Source of the DNA: Geodermatophilaceae bacterium URHA0031
Lineage (GTDB): Bacteria > Actinomycetota > Actinomycetes > Mycobacteriales > Geodermatophilaceae
Length of the DNA: 64,000 nucleotides
Assembly: GCA_000620205.1 (NCBI GenBank)
Contig: JHVP01000008.1
Coordinates: forward strand, 186,001-250,000
Reading direction: 5' to 3'
Shown here piece after piece: positions 25,818 through 35,030 of the stretch. The position numbers and the translations under genes are program-made. Numbering within the stretch: position 1 is the first letter of the stretch; each line of letters starts with the position of its first letter. The notes under the pieces are model-generated. The model was not told the origin of the DNA and made no database searches. It was given only the letters and a program-made list of their open reading frames with translations.

Positions 25818-26040
25818 GGACGTTCTCCCTCTCCAGCATGCGGACGGGCGGACGCGCCGTTCGCCTGAACGGTAGGAGACGTGATCATCCGGGGCCAGCC
25901 ATCGCGGGCCGCGGACGGCCGTCCGGGGCCGCGTCCACGAGGACCGCTCGAACGGGTGAGGAGGGCGGCTCAGCCCTGCCTGCCGCGACGTCCCGCCGTT
26001 ACGTTCGGACCCATTTGATCTTCGGGACACGGGGGACGAC
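25818..26040. promoter_or_regulatory. divergent promoter region with two palindromes
   Basis: This region lies between ugd and the LCP gene. CCGTTC (25857-25862) and GAACGG (25867-25872) form a 6/4/6 inverted repeat. A perfect 14-base palindrome (CGGACGGCCGTCCG) lies at 25912-25925. Either could bind a regulator of both genes. Confidence 0.4.
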
Positions 26041-27174
26041 ATGACCGACCGCATGACCATCGGGCGGACGGACCCTGCCGAGGACGTCGTCGGCACCGGA
26101 GGTGGTGACGGGCACACCGGCTCCGGGCAGCCGGGCATCGACGAGGTGCCGGCTCCGCGGCGGCGCTGGCTGCGGCGGACGCTGATCAGCGTCGCCGGCC
26201 TCGGACTGGTGCTCGCCATGGTCATCGGCGGCGGGCTCTGGTATCTCACCGACCGGTACGGCGGGAACATCGACCGGGTCGGCGACGTCTTCGCCGGGCT
26301 CCAGGACGACAGCCGCCCTGCCCCCGCGTCACCGACCGCAGCGGGCGCCGAGGCCACGGCGGACCCGGTGACCTTCCTGCTGGTCGGCTCGGACACCCGC
26401 GCCGACATCGCCCCGGGCCAGCTCCCTGACGCCCGCTCCGACGCGATCATGATCGCCCGGTTCTCCGCCGACCGGGCGCACGCGCAGGTCATCTCCATCC
26501 CCCGCGACTCCTGGGTCGACATCCCCGGCCACGGCAAGAACAAGATCAATGCGGCCTACGCCTACGGCGGGCCGTCGCTGCTCGTCCAGACCGTCGAGCA
26601 GCTCACCGGCGTGCGCATCGACCACTACGCAGCCATCGACTTCGACGGCCTCATCCAGGTCACCGACGCTCTCGGCGGGGTCGACGTGACCGTCCCAGCG
26701 ACGACGTCGTGGGGTCCGTACACCTTCACCGCCGGGGTCAACCACCTCGACGGGGACGCGGCGCGCTGGTACGTCGGGCAGCGCTACGGCCTGCCCGGTG
26801 GTGACTTCGACCGGGTGAAGCGCCAGCAGAACTACCTGCGCGCGATGTTCGGCAAGCTCTTCAGCCAGGACGTCTTCACCAGCCCCGGCAAGCTGGACTC
26901 GACCCTGCTGGCCGTCACCAGCGCGGTCGCCGTCGACGACAGCCTCGGCAACGGGGACCTGCTGTCCCTGGTGTACTCGCTGCGCGGTCTGACCCCGGGC
27001 ACCGTGCAGTTCTTCACCGCGCCGGTGCTGGGCACCGGCACGGAGGGGTCGGCCAGCGTCGTCTACCTCGACATGACCACGGGCGCGCGCATGTGGGACT
27101 ACCTCACCACCGACTCCCTCGGGCAGAACGCCGACGAGTTCGCCGACGAGGCGCTCCAGGAGACGCCGAACTGA
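26041..27174 (+). CDS. LytR-CpsA-Psr (LCP) family phosphotransferase
   Basis: LCP proteins move glycans from polyprenyl-phosphate onto peptidoglycan or another envelope acceptor outside the membrane. The 377-residue protein has a cytoplasmic N-terminus, one membrane helix around residues 46-66, then the LCP domain. Visible motifs: FLLVGSDTR, RSDAIMIARFS, ISIPRDSWVDIPG, KNKINAAYAYGG, DGLIQVTDALGGVDV and DFDRVKRQQNYLRAM, with the Arg and Asp residues of the active site kept. ATG at 26041 follows GGGGGACGAC. In this setting it probably anchors the capsule to the wall (inference). Confidence 0.9.
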   Translation: MTDRMTIGRTDPAEDVVGTGGGDGHTGSGQPGIDEVPAPRRRWLRRTLISVAGLGLVLAMVIGGGLWYLTDRYGGNIDRVGDVFAGLQDDSRPAPASPTAAGAEATADPVTFLLVGSDTRADIAPGQLPDARSDAIMIARFSADRAHAQVISIPRDSWVDIPGHGKNKINAAYAYGGPSLLVQTVEQLTGVRIDHYAAIDFDGLIQVTDALGGVDVTVPATTSWGPYTFTAGVNHLDGDAARWYVGQRYGLPGGDFDRVKRQQNYLRAMFGKLFSQDVFTSPGKLDSTLLAVTSAVAVDDSLGNGDLLSLVYSLRGLTPGTVQFFTAPVLGTGTEGSASVVYLDMTTGARMWDYLTTDSLGQNADEFADEALQETPN

Positions 27175-27242
27175 CCCTCGGGTGCATCCCGGGGCCGAGC
27201 TCCCTCTCAGGAGGCACGCGCTCGGTTCCGCTGCTCAACCCG

Positions 27243-27776
27243 ATGCCCCGCCGGGACGAGAACTCCCCCATGCCGATCCCCTTCTCCTCGGTCGCCCACG
27301 AGGTCCCGGCGCCGCTGGCCCCCGCCACCGACGCCGTCACGCTCCTGCCCACCCGCGCTGCCCTGATCGAGCGCATCGCCGAGCGGACGCCGTCCTCCGA
27401 CGCGTCCCCCGCCGCGCTGGTCCTCATCGGCCTGCTGCACCGGGACGCCTGGCCGATGCCGGGAAGCCACCTCGGGTCGGTGGCCGCCGCCCTGTCCGCG
27501 AACGTGCGGGGGGAGGACTGGCTCGCCCGCTCCGGGCCCACGGAACTCGCCGTCCTGTTCACCAGCCGGGACGAGGCGGCCGAGACCGCCGCCCACCGGC
27601 TGATCGACGTGGTCGTCGCGGCCGGCGTGCCCGGCCTGACCGCCTGCGCCGGCATCGCCGCGCTGTCTCCCGAGGCCTCCGCGACCGAGGTGCACCGCCG
27701 CGCCACCCTCTGCCTCACCACCGCCCGCAGCGTCGGTGGTGGCCGGGTCATCCGCTACCGCGGCGCCGGCCGCTGA
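27243..27776 (+). CDS. degenerate GGDEF-domain protein
   Basis: A 177-residue single-domain protein whose pattern follows diguanylate cyclases: LLPTRAALIERI at the start, then GEDWLARSGPTELAVLF where the active site should read GGDEF, then a late SVG-like GLTACAGIAAL and RATLCLTTARSVGGGRVIRYRG. The GGDEF signature is replaced by SGPTE and no I-site is visible, so cyclic-di-GMP synthesis is unlikely. It could be a binding or structural relic. ATG at 27243 is used; ATG at 27270 is possible. It follows the LCP gene by 68 bases on the same strand, so the two may be co-transcribed. Confidence 0.65.
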   Translation: MPRRDENSPMPIPFSSVAHEVPAPLAPATDAVTLLPTRAALIERIAERTPSSDASPAALVLIGLLHRDAWPMPGSHLGSVAAALSANVRGEDWLARSGPTELAVLFTSRDEAAETAAHRLIDVVVAAGVPGLTACAGIAALSPEASATEVHRRATLCLTTARSVGGGRVIRYRGAGR

Positions 27777-27795
27777 CGCCGGCGCTCCGCGCCAT

Positions 27796-27839
27796 CGGCC
27801 CGGCCACTCGTCCTGGCGCGTGGCCGTCGCCACGGGCCG
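27796..27839. terminator. structured region between convergent genes
   Basis: CGGCCCG (27796-27802) can pair with CGGGCCG (27833-27839), enclosing a GTGGC/GCCAC hairpin at 27820-27833. It lies in the 76-base gap between two convergent genes. This is weaker than the other terminator candidates. Confidence 0.35.
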
Positions 27840-27852
27840 GGCGGGGGCTGCG

Positions 27853-29400
27853 TCAGTAGGCGCCCGACTTGCGGACGACCACCCCGAGCGTCTTCCAGAG
27901 GATCATGAAGTCGAAGGCCAGCGACCAGTTCTCCACGTAGCGGACGTCGATGCGCACCGAGTCGTCCCAGGACAGGTCCGACCGGCCGGACACCTGCCAC
28001 AGACCGGTGATCCCCGGCTTCACCAGGAACCGCCGGTGCATGTCGAGGCCGTACCGGTCCACCTCCGACTGCAGCGGGGGCCGAGGACCCACCAGCGACA
28101 TCTCACCCCGCACGACGTTCATCAGCTGCGGCAGCTCGTCGATGGAGTACCGGCGCAGCACCTTGCCCACCCGGGTGACCCGGGGGTCGCCTCTCATCTT
28201 GAACAGGACGCCGTTGCCGTCGCTGAGCGCGGCCAGCCCCGGGACGAGACGGTCCGCGCCGGCCACCATGCTGCGGAACTTGAACATGCGGAACGGCCGG
28301 CCGTCCTTGCCCACGCGCTCCTGCCGGTAGAACACCCCACCCCGGCTGGTCAGCCCGACCACGAGGGCCACCCCGATCAGTGCCGGGAGCAACAGGAGGA
28401 GTCCCAGGGCCGCGGCCGTGCGGTCGAAGGTCGCCTTGGTCAACCGCCGCACGCCGCGCAGCTCGGGGCGCTCGACATGGAGGAGGGGCAGCCCGCAGAC
28501 CGGGCGGATCCGGACCCGCGGGCCGGCGATCTCGGTGATCGCCGGGGCCAGCAGGAGCTCGGCCGAGGTCTTCTCCAGGTCCCAGCCGAGCCGGCGCAGG
28601 GCGGGCCCCTCGAGTTCCGGTGAGGGCAGCACGGCGACCGTGTCGATCCCATGACGGCGCACCACGGCCACCACGTCGTCGAGGCGGCCCAGCACCGGGA
28701 GCCCGGCGAACGAGGCAGCGGTCACCCCGTCCGACCCCGCCGGGAGGCAACAGCCGATCACCTGATAGCCGTGGTGCGCCTCGCGGCTCATCTGCTCGTG
28801 CAGAGCGGCGACCCCGTTGCGGTGCCCGACGATGAGCGCCGTCTGGAGGAAACGACCCCGCGCCCGGCAGGAGTGCAGCCGACGCCGCCAGAGTCCTCGC
28901 TGCACGAGCGTCAGCACCGTCGCCAGCGGGAGCGTCGCCACCACCAGACCGCGGGCGACCTCGAGTTGGAAGGCCCAGGAGATGGTCCCGACCACGGCCA
29001 CCACGGTGACTGCGGCAGAGAACACCCGACGGAACTCCTCGGGTCCGGTGAACAGGAACCGGCTCTCGTAGGCCCGGCCGACGAGCAGGGTGGTCACCCA
29101 GAGCGCCGGGAGCACCGTGATGATGGCCAGGGACACGTAGGAAGGGCCCACCGTCGTGCCCTCTGACCCGAAACGGATCTCGTAGCCGATGAGGCCCGCG
29201 CCCAGGGCGCACGCGAAGTCGCCGAGCACGACCCTGCGCACGTACGTCGACTGCCATGCCCGCCGACCGCTGTCCACCGGCCCTGGCTCGTCGCGCACGC
29301 GGACCGGGCGACCCGGTGCCTCAGGCAGTGGCCGGGCGACCCGGGAGAGGACAACAGGGAACCTCGAACTCTGACCGATGAACCCCATTGCTTCCCCCAT
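27853..29400 (-). CDS. polyprenyl glycosylphosphotransferase (initiating enzyme, WbaP/CpsE type)
   Basis: Starts repeat-unit assembly by moving a sugar-1-phosphate onto undecaprenyl phosphate. The 515-residue protein has four or five N-terminal helices, a central Rossmann-like segment (TALIVGHRNGVAAL), one more helix and the C-terminal catalytic domain: KATFDRTAAALGL, GGVFYRQERVGKDGRPF, MFKFRSMV, LRRYSIDELPQLMNV, MSLVGPRPP and KPGITGLWQVSGRSDLSWDD. ATG at 29400 has AGGG upstream; ATG at 29388 with GGGGGA upstream is also good. It is the only initiating enzyme recognised in the window, so more than one glycan may start here. First sugar unknown (often glucose or galactose). Confidence 0.92.
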   Translation of the reverse strand: MGEAMGFIGQSSRFPVVLSRVARPLPEAPGRPVRVRDEPGPVDSGRRAWQSTYVRRVVLGDFACALGAGLIGYEIRFGSEGTTVGPSYVSLAIITVLPALWVTTLLVGRAYESRFLFTGPEEFRRVFSAAVTVVAVVGTISWAFQLEVARGLVVATLPLATVLTLVQRGLWRRRLHSCRARGRFLQTALIVGHRNGVAALHEQMSREAHHGYQVIGCCLPAGSDGVTAASFAGLPVLGRLDDVVAVVRRHGIDTVAVLPSPELEGPALRRLGWDLEKTSAELLLAPAITEIAGPRVRIRPVCGLPLLHVERPELRGVRRLTKATFDRTAAALGLLLLLPALIGVALVVGLTSRGGVFYRQERVGKDGRPFRMFKFRSMVAGADRLVPGLAALSDGNGVLFKMRGDPRVTRVGKVLRRYSIDELPQLMNVVRGEMSLVGPRPPLQSEVDRYGLDMHRRFLVKPGITGLWQVSGRSDLSWDDSVRIDVRYVENWSLAFDFMILWKTLGVVVRKSGAY

Positions 29401-29733
29401 GTACCGCCCTTTTCTGGACGGCGTCACTCCACCAGTCGACCGGGCTGGCCCCGATTCCCCTGAATGGCCAACGGCAGAGGGACGAAGGTAACGGATCGAT
29501 GCACAGAAGTGCACCCCAGAATGGTCAAAGTGCGATCACGGAGAGTAAACCCAGCGCGATGATGCTCCCGACTCGCTGGCGGACATGTCGGCAGACAGTC
29601 ACGCAGTGTCAAGTTCAGACCGAACGTGCCCGCCGCGGCGAACTCGCTCACGTCCCGTCACACAGTGGCCACTAATTGGCGTCGTGGAAAGCTGCGGAGT
29701 GGGCATTGCGTGACAGTCGTGAACCGGAATGCG
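29401..29733. other. intergenic region upstream of the initiating transferase (333 bases)
   Basis: No gene is seen. It is the probable promoter region of the leftward initiating transferase and shows lower GC than the genes around it. A TTGACA lies on the minus strand around 29605-29610, but no good -10 follows. A small inverted repeat TGCAC/GTGCA is at 29500-29513. Confidence 0.4.
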
Positions 29734-31056
29734 TCACTGCGCGGGCGCCAACAGACCAGCGCCCTCGAGGGTGTCGGCAGCCGCGCGCAGACCGGCGAAG
29801 TCGACATCGGCGACGGTGGCTATGTCGAGCACCGAGGTCTCACCATCGGAGTAGGCGAGCACCCACAGCATCGCCATGACGGCGTCGGTGGCCTGCTTGC
29901 CGCCCGTGGTCGGGTAGATGCCCCTCTTGCCCAGTTGGGGTTCGCCGAAGGGGCTGAGGTTCTCGTAACGCTCCTCGTTCTCCAGGACGTCGACGATCTC
30001 CAGCACGGCCAGGTAGGACTCCGCCACCTCGGCGGGCTTGACGAAGGACAGGTCGTCCGCGGAGGTGTGGTACTCCGGGTACTCCCCGTGCGGAGTGCGC
30101 GACAGCCGGCCGAAGGGCAGGTCGAAGCCGATGGCGTTGAACTGCCGCTCGTCGTAGCCGTAGGGGGAGTAGCCGCGGATCTCGCCACCCCGCCGCCCCA
30201 CGACGTGCGCGGCCGCGCGGTCGATGGTCCGTTCGCCGCGTCGCGAGCGCTTGTACACGAGAGCACCCGGCCCCCCGAGGCCGGTCAGGACCAGTCCGTG
30301 CCGGAGACGGGGCAACACGTCGGCGTTCCGGCTGAGCCAGGCGATGGACCCGATCGTCCCGGGCGCGAACAGGAAGCGATAGGTGTAGCGCCGGGACCCC
30401 ATGGCCCTCAGGGTGCGAGCCAGCTGCGCCGCGACGGTGATGCCGGAGAGGTTGTCGTTGGCCAGGGATGGGTGGCAGACATGGGCACTGATCATGACCT
30501 CGTCGGTGCTGTCGCCGGGCAGCACCAGTTCCCCGTAGGTCAGCTCCCCGGGCTCGATGGTCGTGTCGACGACCACGTCGTACGGCCCCTCGTCCATCGA
30601 GCGCAGCTGGTTCTCCGAGAGGCAGAAGCCCCAGTCCCGGTTGTAGTAGGTCGTCCGGTAGGGGATCCAGTCCGGCCGATCCGGCAGCGTGTGCAGGTGC
30701 GGACGCAGCTCGCTGAGCGTCATGGTGGCGCGCACCGGGACGCTGTAGCTCATCAGGTGCAGGTTGTGCCGCTGGAAGTCGACCACCCGACGGCCCTGCC
30801 GGTCGGCGATGTAGGCGTCCCGGACGTTCCACTCGTCGGCGACGGTCCAGTCGAACGCCCGTGCGCCCGATGGGACGCTGCGCCGCTCGATGTCCAGGGA
30901 CTCCGCGAGGACGTCCAGGGTCGACCGGACACCGTTCCCGGTGATGCTGCGGCAGATCGGGTACAGCCGGGTCATGGCCGCGTGCATGGTCTCGCCCAGC
31001 CCGGCCAGGTCCAGGCGACCGCACCGCAGGGCGTCCACGTGCTGCGCAACGGTCAC
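29734..31056 (-). CDS. DUF4910 aminopeptidase-like protein
   Basis: A 440-residue protein of the M28-like DUF4910/DUF2172 group. A peptidase-like zinc site is suggested by MISAHVCHPSLANDNLSG (His and Asp), LFAPGTIGSIAWL, and EYHTSADDLSFV near the end. The C-terminal ~80 residues look like a small helical or winged domain (KRGIYPTTGGKQATDAVMAML). Members sit in sugar-modification operons, but their reaction is not established. GTG at 31056 follows the SDR stop by four bases. Last gene of the six-gene operon starting at 36280. Substrate could be an amide or aminoacyl-sugar (inference). Confidence 0.75.
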   Translation of the reverse strand: MTVAQHVDALRCGRLDLAGLGETMHAAMTRLYPICRSITGNGVRSTLDVLAESLDIERRSVPSGARAFDWTVADEWNVRDAYIADRQGRRVVDFQRHNLHLMSYSVPVRATMTLSELRPHLHTLPDRPDWIPYRTTYYNRDWGFCLSENQLRSMDEGPYDVVVDTTIEPGELTYGELVLPGDSTDEVMISAHVCHPSLANDNLSGITVAAQLARTLRAMGSRRYTYRFLFAPGTIGSIAWLSRNADVLPRLRHGLVLTGLGGPGALVYKRSRRGERTIDRAAAHVVGRRGGEIRGYSPYGYDERQFNAIGFDLPFGRLSRTPHGEYPEYHTSADDLSFVKPAEVAESYLAVLEIVDVLENEERYENLSPFGEPQLGKRGIYPTTGGKQATDAVMAMLWVLAYSDGETSVLDIATVADVDFAGLRAAADTLEGAGLLAPAQ

Positions 31057-31060
31057 CGGG

Positions 31061-32083
31061 TCAGGACCTCGCTCGGAGCATGTCGTCCAGGACACCGTCC
31101 GCACGCAGGCGGTTGACCCGGTGGAGGCGGACGTACCGCTCCCCCTCGAAGTCCTCGGCCGTCAGGCCGATCCGCTCCATGTCCGCGGCGAGTTCCTCGA
31201 TGCCGGCCGGGACGGTCCACCCGGGCCGGAACGCCGGCAGCTGCTTGGTGATCTTGGTGAAGTCGACCCGGTAGTCACGCTTGTCCGGGCTCGCGTCCTC
31301 GGCGAACGTCACGGGCGCGTCGAAGACCTCGGCCACCGCGGTCGCGATCGAGCGGATCTGCACGACGTCCTCGTCGCGGCCGACGTTGAACGCCTGGTCG
31401 TGGACGACGTCCCGGGGGGCCTCGAGCACTGCCAGGAAGGCCCGCGAGATGTCCTGCGCGTGCACGAGCGGCCGCCACGGGCTGCCGTCGCTCTGCAACC
31501 GGACCTCGCCCTTCGTGAACGCCGTACCCGTCAGGTTGTTGACGACGATGTCGGCCCGGAGCCGGGGAGAGGAGCCGTACGCGGTGGCGTTCCGCAGGTA
31601 CGTGGGGCTGAAGTCGTCATCGGCGAGGCGGCCGATGCCGCGCTCGGCCCGCACCTTGCTCTCGCCGTACGGCGTCACCGGGTGGAAGGGGCTGTCCTCG
31701 GTGACCGGGGCGTCACCGGCCGCGCCGTACAGCGAGCAGGACGAGGAGAACAGGAACCGCGGCACCCCGGCGGCCTTGGCGGCGCGGGCCACGTGCACCG
31801 CGCCGTCGGCGTTGACCGAGTAGGTCGCCTCCGGGTTGAGGTGGCCGACCGGGTCGTTGGAGACGGCGGCCAGGTGGACCACCGCGTCGAAGCCGGCCAG
31901 GTCGTCCGGGGTGACGTCCCGGATGTCGCCGGTGCGGGAGCTGTGGCCGTGCGGTTGCTCCCCGAAGTCGCAGCCGTCGTACCACCCGGCGTCGAGACCC
32001 TCGACCTCGTGCCCGGCCTCCTGAAGCAGCGGCACGAGGACCGCCCCGATGTAGCCGCGGTCGCCGTCGACCAGGACACGCAT
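31061..32083 (-). CDS. extended SDR NAD-dependent sugar epimerase/dehydratase
   Basis: A 340-residue protein. The coenzyme turn reads [11 protein letters not shown] rather than the usual TGxxGxxG. The active site is SSCSLYG with YGESK. Blocks [22 protein letters not shown] and [16 protein letters not shown] match the SDR at 11697-12722 closely, marking a shared subfamily. It sits three bases after the aminotransferase gene and four before the DUF4910 gene. It likely converts a CDP- or dTDP-keto sugar in the pathway run by this operon. Exact step unknown. Confidence 0.85.
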   Translation of the reverse strand: MRVLVDGDRGYIGAVLVPLLQEAGHEVEGLDAGWYDGCDFGEQPHGHSSRTGDIRDVTPDDLAGFDAVVHLAAVSNDPVGHLNPEATYSVNADGAVHVARAAKAAGVPRFLFSSSCSLYGAAGDAPVTEDSPFHPVTPYGESKVRAERGIGRLADDDFSPTYLRNATAYGSSPRLRADIVVNNLTGTAFTKGEVRLQSDGSPWRPLVHAQDISRAFLAVLEAPRDVVHDQAFNVGRDEDVVQIRSIATAVAEVFDAPVTFAEDASPDKRDYRVDFTKITKQLPAFRPGWTVPAGIEELAADMERIGLTAEDFEGERYVRLHRVNRLRADGVLDDMLRARS

Positions 32084-32085
32084 GG

Positions 32086-33492
32086 CTATGCCTCCTCCTG
32101 CAGGGACGTCGTCCGTTCGACCGGCTGGAGTGCGGACGGATCCGGGATCCGGCGCGGTGCCGCGAACCTGCGGAGCGCCGGCGCCACGGGGCGACCACGG
32201 AGCAGCCCGGTGCAGGAGCCGGCCCCCAGCGCCTTCGCGTACACCATCAGGGCCTCACCGACCGCCTCGACGGTGCGCTCGACGTCGTCGTCGGTGTGCG
32301 CTGCGGAGATGACGAACGACTGCCCGAGGACGCCGCGCTCCAGCATCTCCTGCAGGAAGAGCGTCCGGAACTCCTGCGAGGGCCGGCCCAGGTGGTCGCG
32401 CGTCACGAACACCTCGCAGGACGGTCTCCCGACGACGGCGAAGTGGTCGGCGATGCCGAGGGCCGCCGCCGCTGCGTTGGCGCCATCGGCCAGCTTGCGG
32501 CCCTGCTCCTCCATGACGGCCACCACGTCGAGCTGCCGGTAGGCCTCGGCCACCGCCAGGTACGCCGCGAGGCCGGTGGTCTCCGGACCGTTCGTCGTCG
32601 AGAGGAGGAACGTCCGGGCGGCCTCCGTGCGCAGACCGCCCAGCTCCATGAGCTCCCGCTTCCCCGCCAGGGCCGACACCGCGAAGCCGTTGCCGAGCGC
32701 CTTGCCCCACGAGGACAGGTCCGGGGTCACGCCGTACAGGCCCTGGGCCCCACCCCGGGCCCAGCGCATGCCGGTGATGATCTCGTCGAAGACCAGCACG
32801 GACCCGTCGCGGTCGACCAGGCGGCGCAGACCCGCCAGGAACCCCGGCTCCGGGGCGAGCGTGCCGGTGGCGGCCTCGAGGACCAGGCAGGCGATCCGGC
32901 CGGGGTGGCGGTCGAACAGCGCCTCGACCGAGCCGAGGTCGTTGAAGTCGAAGCCGACGGTGAGCGCGCGCTCCGAGGCCGGGATGCCGGCGTCCATCTC
33001 CGTGGTGCCGATGAACCAGTCGCCGGTGGAGAAGAAGGGGTGGGAGCTGCAGACCGCGACGAGGTCACGGCCGGTGGCGGTGCGCGCCACCTTGACCGCG
33101 GCGGTGGTGGCGTCGGAGCCGTTCTTGGCGAACTTGACCATGTCCGCCCCCGGCACCTGCTCGAGGAACTCCTCGGCGGCGCGCAGCTCCCACACCGACG
33201 GCCGGCTGAAGTTGACCCCGGCCCGCGCGGCCTCCACGACGGCCTCCACGACCGGCGGGTAGGCGTGTCCGAGGGTCACCGACCGCAGCCCCATGCCGTA
33301 CTCGACGTACCAGTTGCCGTCGACGTCCTGCACGTGCGCACCCTCACCGCGCGCGATCACCGGTGCCATGCCCTCGGGGTACTGGTCGGACCCGCGGGCG
33401 TAGGTGTGAGCACCGCCCGGCACCAGCTCGTGCAGCCTGTCCTGCATCGCGGTCGACCGGGCGAACGTCCGGTCTCCACCGGCACGCGTCAT
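32086..33492 (-). CDS. class III PLP aminotransferase (glutamate-1-semialdehyde-aminomutase-like)
   Basis: A 468-residue PLP enzyme. Visible: [51 protein letters not shown] (PLP-binding Asp) and the Schiff-base Lys in [13 protein letters not shown]. The fold matches GSA aminomutase, but its place between a deacetylase and a sugar SDR argues for transamination of a keto sugar or small acid rather than haem synthesis. About 35 C-terminal residues rich in Arg/Pro extend past the family's usual end. ATG at 33492 overlaps the upstream stop (ATGA). Confidence 0.85.
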   Translation of the reverse strand: MTRAGGDRTFARSTAMQDRLHELVPGGAHTYARGSDQYPEGMAPVIARGEGAHVQDVDGNWYVEYGMGLRSVTLGHAYPPVVEAVVEAARAGVNFSRPSVWELRAAEEFLEQVPGADMVKFAKNGSDATTAAVKVARTATGRDLVAVCSSHPFFSTGDWFIGTTEMDAGIPASERALTVGFDFNDLGSVEALFDRHPGRIACLVLEAATGTLAPEPGFLAGLRRLVDRDGSVLVFDEIITGMRWARGGAQGLYGVTPDLSSWGKALGNGFAVSALAGKRELMELGGLRTEAARTFLLSTTNGPETTGLAAYLAVAEAYRQLDVVAVMEEQGRKLADGANAAAAALGIADHFAVVGRPSCEVFVTRDHLGRPSQEFRTLFLQEMLERGVLGQSFVISAAHTDDDVERTVEAVGEALMVYAKALGAGSCTGLLRGRPVAPALRRFAAPRRIPDPSALQPVERTTSLQEEA

Positions 33493-34139
33493 CGGGCGGT
33501 TCCCCTCTCGAGGTCCAGGACCAGCTTGTCGGTGCTGAAGCCCTCGGCGTAGCGGGCCCTGCTCTCCACGCCGCGCAGCCGCAGCACGCCGGAGAAGAAC
33601 TCGTCGTCCCACCAGTCCCGCCCGGCCTGGGACGGGAAGCACTCGTGCAGGAGCGCGACCTTGCGACGCGCATCGTCGTCGGTCAGCCGGACGTAGAGAT
33701 TGGGCGAGCGGAAGTCCCCGTCCCACTTCGGGATCTCGTAGTGCAGGATCAGCGCGTCCCGCCACACCGTGCTGACGAGCCGGCCCAGCAGGCGGTGGTC
33801 CTGGTGCGCGTCGTCGGCCCGGGGTGCCAGCACGACGCTCGGCTGCCGATCACGCGCCGACTCCTCGAGGGCCTCCTTGACGGCGTCCCAGTGAGCCGGC
33901 AGGCGCCCGTCCGGGAAGTCCAGCACCTGGACCGCGGCCCCGGGGAAGAACTGGGGCAGGGCCGCTTCGGCTTCCTTCCGCCGGTCGGGGGCAGCCGTCA
34001 TCACCAGCCCGGCGACCGTCGTCCCGGGCCGGCGGTTGAGCCCCAGGAGAGTGCCACCACAGCCGATCTCGATGTCGTCCGGATGCGCGCCGACGCACAG
34101 GACGTCGAGCCGACCCTCCGGCGCCGTCAGACCGATCAC
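33489..34139 (-). CDS. PIG-L (LmbE-type) deacetylase
   Basis: A 216-residue zinc-dependent N-deacetylase-fold protein. The zinc motif is AHPDDIEIGCGG, and the third ligand lies in DAHQDHRLLGRL. The family removes acetyl groups from N-acetylated sugars such as GlcNAc-inositol. GTG at 34139 has GAGGACGG further upstream. Coupled to the aminotransferase gene by ATGA. A deacetylase next to an aminotransferase in a sugar operon suggests an amino sugar is handled in this pathway. Confidence 0.85.
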   Translation of the reverse strand: MIGLTAPEGRLDVLCVGAHPDDIEIGCGGTLLGLNRRPGTTVAGLVMTAAPDRRKEAEAALPQFFPGAAVQVLDFPDGRLPAHWDAVKEALEESARDRQPSVVLAPRADDAHQDHRLLGRLVSTVWRDALILHYEIPKWDGDFRSPNLYVRLTDDDARRKVALLHECFPSQAGRDWWDDEFFSGVLRLRGVESRARYAEGFSTDKLVLDLERGTAR

Positions 34140-34184
34140 CGCCGGGCCGTCCTCTCCCGCGGGCCGACGGCCGGCCCGGCCTGG

Positions 34185-35030
34185 TTACTTCGCACCGGCA
34201 GCACTGGGCTCCGGCATGACGACGGGGAAGATCGGCGGACCCGGTTCCACCGGCCGGTCACGCCACACGGCCCACGGACTGGCCCCACTCCGGTACTGGT
34301 CCTCGAGCGCCGTCCGTTCCTTCAGCGTGTCCATCGGCGCCCAGAAGCCGTCATAGGGGGTCGCGCAGAGCCTGCCCTCGGCTGCGGCGCGCACGAACCC
34401 GTCCATGACCAGGTCGTCGCCCTCCTCGAGGTAGTCGAAGATGCCCTGGCGCAGGATGAAGTAGCCCCCGTTGATCCGCATGGACATGTCCGCGACCGGC
34501 ACCAGACCGGTCACCCGCCCGCCTCCCGAGAGCTCCACGACGTGGAAGGAGTCCTGCGGCTTCACCGCCAGGAGGTTCGCCACGGCGCCCTTGGACTCGA
34601 AGTCGGCGATGAGGTCGTTCATCGGGGCATCCGTCAGCACGTCGCCGTAGTTGGCGAGGAACATCTCGTCGTCCTCGAGGTAGGGCCGCACGCGGCGCAG
34701 GCGCTCCCCGATCGCCGTGGAGATCCCCGTGTCGATGAAGGTGATCGTCCAGCCGCTGATGTCGGTGGCCAGCATCTCCACGTGCCGGCCACCCTTGGTG
34801 AGCACGAAGTCGTTCGAGCTCGTCTCCCGGTAGTCCAGGAAGTAGTCCTTGACCGCCGCCGCGCCGTAGCCCAGGCACAGGATGAACTCGGTGTGACCGA
34901 AGTGCGCGTAGTAGCGCATCACGTGCCAGAGCACCGGGCGACTGCCGATGGGCATCATCGGCTTGGGGAGGGACTCCGGACCCGTCCGGATCCGCATGCC
35001 GAGCCCGCCGCAGAAGATCACGACCTTCAT
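34185..35030 (-). CDS. rfbF: glucose-1-phosphate cytidylyltransferase-like nucleotidyltransferase
   Basis: Makes CDP-glucose from CTP and glucose 1-phosphate, the entry to CDP-deoxysugars. The 281-residue protein has the family N-terminus GGLGMRIRTGPESLPKPMMPIG (signature Gly-rich loop and Lys), ILWH-like VLWHVMRYYAHFG, FILCLGYGAAAVKDYFLDY and DTGISTAIGERLRRV. Usual RfbF is ~257 residues. ATG at 35030 overlaps the upstream methyltransferase stop (ATGA). No clear CDP-glucose 4,6-dehydratase is in the window, so that step is either elsewhere or done by one of the SDRs. Confidence 0.85.
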   Translation of the reverse strand: MKVVIFCGGLGMRIRTGPESLPKPMMPIGSRPVLWHVMRYYAHFGHTEFILCLGYGAAAVKDYFLDYRETSSNDFVLTKGGRHVEMLATDISGWTITFIDTGISTAIGERLRRVRPYLEDDEMFLANYGDVLTDAPMNDLIADFESKGAVANLLAVKPQDSFHVVELSGGGRVTGLVPVADMSMRINGGYFILRQGIFDYLEEGDDLVMDGFVRAAAEGRLCATPYDGFWAPMDTLKERTALEDQYRSGASPWAVWRDRPVEPGPPIFPVVMPEPSAAGAK

